Notes under the pieces: generated by a model | What the model saw: the letters and a program-made list of their open reading frames with translations, nothing else | Told to the model about the DNA's origin: nothing | Databases searched by the model: none | Program-made: the position numbers and the translations under genes | Assembly (NCBI GenBank): GCA_945957495.1 | Contig: CAMFLG010000226.1 | Location: 1 to 5,819, forward strand | Reading direction: 5' to 3' | Origin: an uncultured Pseudorhodobacter sp. | GTDB taxonomy: Bacteria > Pseudomonadota > Alphaproteobacteria > Rhodobacterales > Rhodobacteraceae | DNA length: 5,819 nt | Shown here: positions 5,817-5,819 of the stretch, piece by piece | Layout: every line of letters begins with the position of its first letter | How positions within the stretch are numbered: position 1 is the stretch's first letter

Positions 5817-5819
5817 TTT

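Noticed and set aside
1..5819. CRISPR array, tRNA/rRNA, riboswitch, toxin-antitoxin or defence genes
   Set aside because: I saw no regularly spaced repeats, no tRNA-like cloverleaf or rRNA segment and no defence-type domain on either strand.

Overview
This GC-rich window carries ordinary chromosomal housekeeping and catabolic genes plus one insertion sequence. Protein sequences (the FAH-family start, the DmdC-type acyl-CoA dehydrogenase and a small DUF6173-like protein), GTG/TTG starts and short intergenic gaps all suggest an alphaproteobacterium of the Rhodobacteraceae/Paracoccaceae (Paracoccus/Rhodobacter-like). The genus cannot be fixed from this sequence alone.

Layout. (1) 45-728, + strand: a FAH-family hydrolase (fumarylpyruvate hydrolase/acylpyruvase type). 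(2) 729-800: a short convergent gap with two near-identical GC hairpins. (3) 801-1754, - strand: a two-domain Sua5-type L-threonylcarbamoyladenylate synthase for the tRNA t6A37 modification. (4) 1755-1868: a divergent intergenic region with a TTGAC...GTCAA dyad, the likely control point for the operon to its right. (5) 1869-4990, + strand: a tight three-gene operon of a 566-aa acyl-CoA dehydrogenase, an MBL-fold hydrolase of the LACTB2-like type (GTGA overlap with the previous stop), and a 128-aa DUF6173-like protein (9-nt gap). (6) 4991-5057: a cluster of hairpins ending in a short T run, the probable operon terminator. (7) 5058-5816: a complete 759-bp IS1595-family insertion sequence with 28-bp terminal inverted repeats (27/28 matching) and an intact 235-aa transposase whose stop codon lies inside the right repeat. 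The window ends three bases beyond the element.

How the genes work together. The acyl-CoA dehydrogenase and MBL protein are probably translated as a coupled pair in acyl-CoA metabolism. The dehydrogenase introduces a 2,3-double bond and the MBL protein may hydrolyse a thioester or related ester, though its substrate is not evident. The FAH and Sua5 genes are functionally unrelated neighbours. The insertion sequence sits just after the operon terminator and appears not to have broken a gene visible here. I see no defence system, CRISPR array, RNA gene or clearly new system. The most informative observations are the precise boundaries and predicted 8-bp target duplication of the insertion sequence, the uncharacterised third gene of the operon, and the small regulatory structures between genes.
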